In this document: positions 6,028 to 7,673 of the stretch, piece by piece
Position numbering within the stretch: the first letter of the stretch is position 1
Layout of the letters: each line of letters opens with the position of its first letter
Assembly (NCBI GenBank): GCA_026785745.1
Contig: JAJAZO010000408.1
Span: forward strand, 1 to 7,673
DNA from: Chitinophagaceae bacterium
GTDB taxonomy: Bacteria > Bacteroidota > Bacteroidia > Chitinophagales > Chitinophagaceae
Length of the DNA: 7,673 nt
Reading direction: 5' to 3'
Notes under the pieces: model-generated
The model's input: only the letters and a program-made list of their open reading frames with translations
Told to the model about the DNA's origin: nothing
The model's database searches: none
Translations under genes and position numbers: made by a program

Positions 6028-6035
6028 TATCTTTA
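6028..6035 (+). promoter_or_regulatory. Candidate -7 element for the large secreted protein gene
   Basis: TATCTTTA matches TAnnTTTG except for the last base and is 17 bases before the proposed GTG start at 6053, which would leave a very short leader. No clear -33 element is visible. If real, it supports the GTG rather than a start further upstream; a TGA in the same frame at 6022-6024 already closes that option. Confidence 0.3.
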
Positions 6036-6052
6036 GTACACAAATTCCACTG

Positions 6053-7673
6053 GTGAAGAGTTGCAGAGCTGCACATACAATTAAAAGCCCTTTTTTAAGC
6101 TACAGTCTGAAATTATTGTTTGCATGCCTGTGTTCTTTCGCTTCCAATGCACAAACCTGTCCCGCTAATATTGATTTTGAAAGCGGAACATTTAATGGAT
6201 GGACCTGTTATACCGGTTCAACTGCTGAAGTGGGTGGTCAAAATGTAATTTCATTATCTCAAAGTGGGCCAGTTACGGGCAGGCATACCATGTACACTTC
6301 AGGCCAGGTAAATCAATTAGACCCTTATGGAGATTTTCCTGTAAGCTGTCCTAATGGTAGTGGCCATTCTGTCCGGTTGGGAAATGACCAGCCGGGTACG
6401 GAAGCCGAAGGCATCTCTTACGAATTTACCATTCCGGCCAACCGGAGTGCTTATTCACTTATTTATCATTACGCAGTTGTTTTCCAGGATCCTAATCACC
6501 AACCCTATCAACAACCGAGGATGGAAATTGAGATTCTGAATGTTACAGACAATACTATTATTGATTGCTCCTCTTTTACTTTTATCCCGAACGGTTCATC
6601 GCTTCCCGGTTTTTTTGAATCTCCTATAAGGCTCGATAATACTTCTATCTGGTGCAAAGACTGGTCGGCGGTTTCTATCAACTTAGATGGCCACGCAGGA
6701 AAAACGATACGGTTATTCTTTAAAACGGCCGATTGTACTTTCAGAAGACATTTTGGCTACGCTTATATTGATGTTAATACTGAATGCAGTAGTGAGTTTA
6801 TTGGTGCTACTTATTGCCCAGATGATACTGCTATCACTGTAAGGGCTCCATACGGATACCAGAGTTATACTTGGTATAATAATACATTTACACAGGTACT
6901 CGGCTCACAACAAACAATCAGCTTCACCCCTCCACCTCCGGTAGGTACATCCATTGCTGTAGAATTGGTGCCGTATGATGGCTATGGTTGTCTTGACACC
7001 TTGTATGCGCAATTAATAGATACTTTAAATATAAAAGCCAATGCAGGAAATGATATTACATCCTGCAATAACAAGCCTGTACAATTAGGAGTCAATCCCA
7101 AACCTGCATGGGTCTATAACTGGAGTCCCGCCGTAGGATTAAGCAACCCAACAATTGCTAATCCATTTGCCAATCCCGGTGCAACGACTGACTATATTCT
7201 TACGGTCCGCAATACTGGAGGCGGATGTTTAAATGCTGATACAGTTATGGTCAAGCCATCAATCATTGATACTACAATGCAACTGCTTGGTAAAACCATC
7301 TTTTGTGAAGACTTTGGTGATAGTTGCATATTAAGTGTGCCACCGGCATTCAGTATTCAATGGTATAGAAATAATGTTGTAATCCCCGGTGCCATCCAGC
7401 CTTCCTATAAGGCAACAAAATCCGGTTCGTATCATGCCATGCTTATCAATGCAGATGGTTGCAACCTGGCAACTTCAATACAAGAGGTTCTTGTTGACAA
7501 GGCAAGAACTGGAATTGCTTACCCGGTGCAATATGCAGTAACGGGATTGCCGCTGCCATTACAGGCCAGACAATTTGGCTATAGTGCGATGTGGAGTCCG
7601 GCAATTAAATTAGATAACCCGGTAAGTTATACGCCTGTTTTTACCAGTACCACAGATCAATTATATGCTATTG
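6053..7673 (+). CDS. Large secreted multi-domain beta-sandwich protein, gliding-motility/T9SS type (C-terminus beyond window)
   Basis: The forward strand is open from a stop at 6022-6024 to the window edge: 540 codons from a GTG at 6053, and the gene continues. No in-frame ATG precedes the signal peptide, so GTG is chosen. Residues 1-33 form a signal peptide: basic MKSCRAAHTIK, hydrophobic LKLLFACLCSFA, cleavage at SNA/Q34. Residues about 41-243 begin IDFESGTFNGW and end FGYAYIDVNTEC, a jelly-roll-like domain often first in such proteins. Then follow Ig/PKD-like modules: about 250-325 (YCPDDTAITVRAP, YTWYNN), 329-395 (ANAGNDITSC, NWSPAVGLSNPTIANP), 415-478 (IQWYRNNVVIPGA, KSGSYHAML) and one starting near 505 (MWSPAIKLDNP). 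In Bacteroidota these arrays usually end in a type IX secretion or gliding-motility C-terminal domain, which would lie outside the window. Likely surface-exposed or released, perhaps adhesive; function is inferred. It is divergent from the acetyltransferase gene. Confidence 0.85.
   Translation, partial: MKSCRAAHTIKSPFLSYSLKLLFACLCSFASNAQTCPANIDFESGTFNGWTCYTGSTAEVGGQNVISLSQSGPVTGRHTMYTSGQVNQLDPYGDFPVSCPNGSGHSVRLGNDQPGTEAEGISYEFTIPANRSAYSLIYHYAVVFQDPNHQPYQQPRMEIEILNVTDNTIIDCSSFTFIPNGSSLPGFFESPIRLDNTSIWCKDWSAVSINLDGHAGKTIRLFFKTADCTFRRHFGYAYIDVNTECSSEFIGATYCPDDTAITVRAPYGYQSYTWYNNTFTQVLGSQQTISFTPPPPVGTSIAVELVPYDGYGCLDTLYAQLIDTLNIKANAGNDITSCNNKPVQLGVNPKPAWVYNWSPAVGLSNPTIANPFANPGATTDYILTVRNTGGGCLNADTVMVKPSIIDTTMQLLGKTIFCEDFGDSCILSVPPAFSIQWYRNNVVIPGAIQPSYKATKSGSYHAMLINADGCNLATSIQEVLVDKARTGIAYPVQYAVTGLPLPLQARQFGYSAMWSPAIKLDNPVSYTPVFTSTTDQLYAI

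Overview
The window looks like a chromosomal segment of a Bacteroidota bacterium, most likely of the Chitinophagaceae type. The evidence is A+T-rich DNA, absence of clear Shine-Dalgarno sequences, -7 elements resembling the Bacteroidota consensus TAnnTTTG, families typical of that phylum (a DUF6370-like small secreted protein, a Lys/Glu-tailed cold-shock-domain protein), and a large secreted protein of the gliding-motility/type IX secretion style at the right edge. The taxonomic call rests on family recognition, not on a search.

Layout. 1-219 (minus): N-terminal part of a small secreted Cys-motif protein. 445-891 (plus): cold-shock-domain protein. 912-1376 and 1428-1988 (both minus, 51 bases apart): a lipoprotein of unknown function downstream of a DUF1415 protein. 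2050-2254 (minus): a gene relic, absent from simple ORF calling, that holds the two ends of an AlkD-like DNA alkylation repair protein joined out of frame, followed by a hairpin that looks like its old terminator. 2255-2434: no convincing gene. 2435-2905 (minus): conserved-looking hypothetical protein. 3028-4869 and 4910-5329 (plus, 40 bases apart): an Upf1/IGHMBP2-like superfamily 1B helicase and a small SET-domain protein, probably co-transcribed. 5347-5907 (minus): a GNAT acetyltransferase convergent with the SET gene. 6053 to the right edge (plus): first 540 codons of a secreted multi-domain beta-sandwich protein with a GTG start.

How the genes relate. Most are single housekeeping or accessory genes with frequent strand switches, so no single pathway is evident. 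The clearest unit is helicase plus SET protein: a nucleic-acid-remodelling motor next to a possible lysine methyltransferase. The DUF1415 and lipoprotein genes may share a transcript. I see no mobile element, CRISPR array, rRNA or tRNA. The most distinctive discovery is the decayed AlkD-like gene; I do not see strong evidence for a wholly new multi-gene system.
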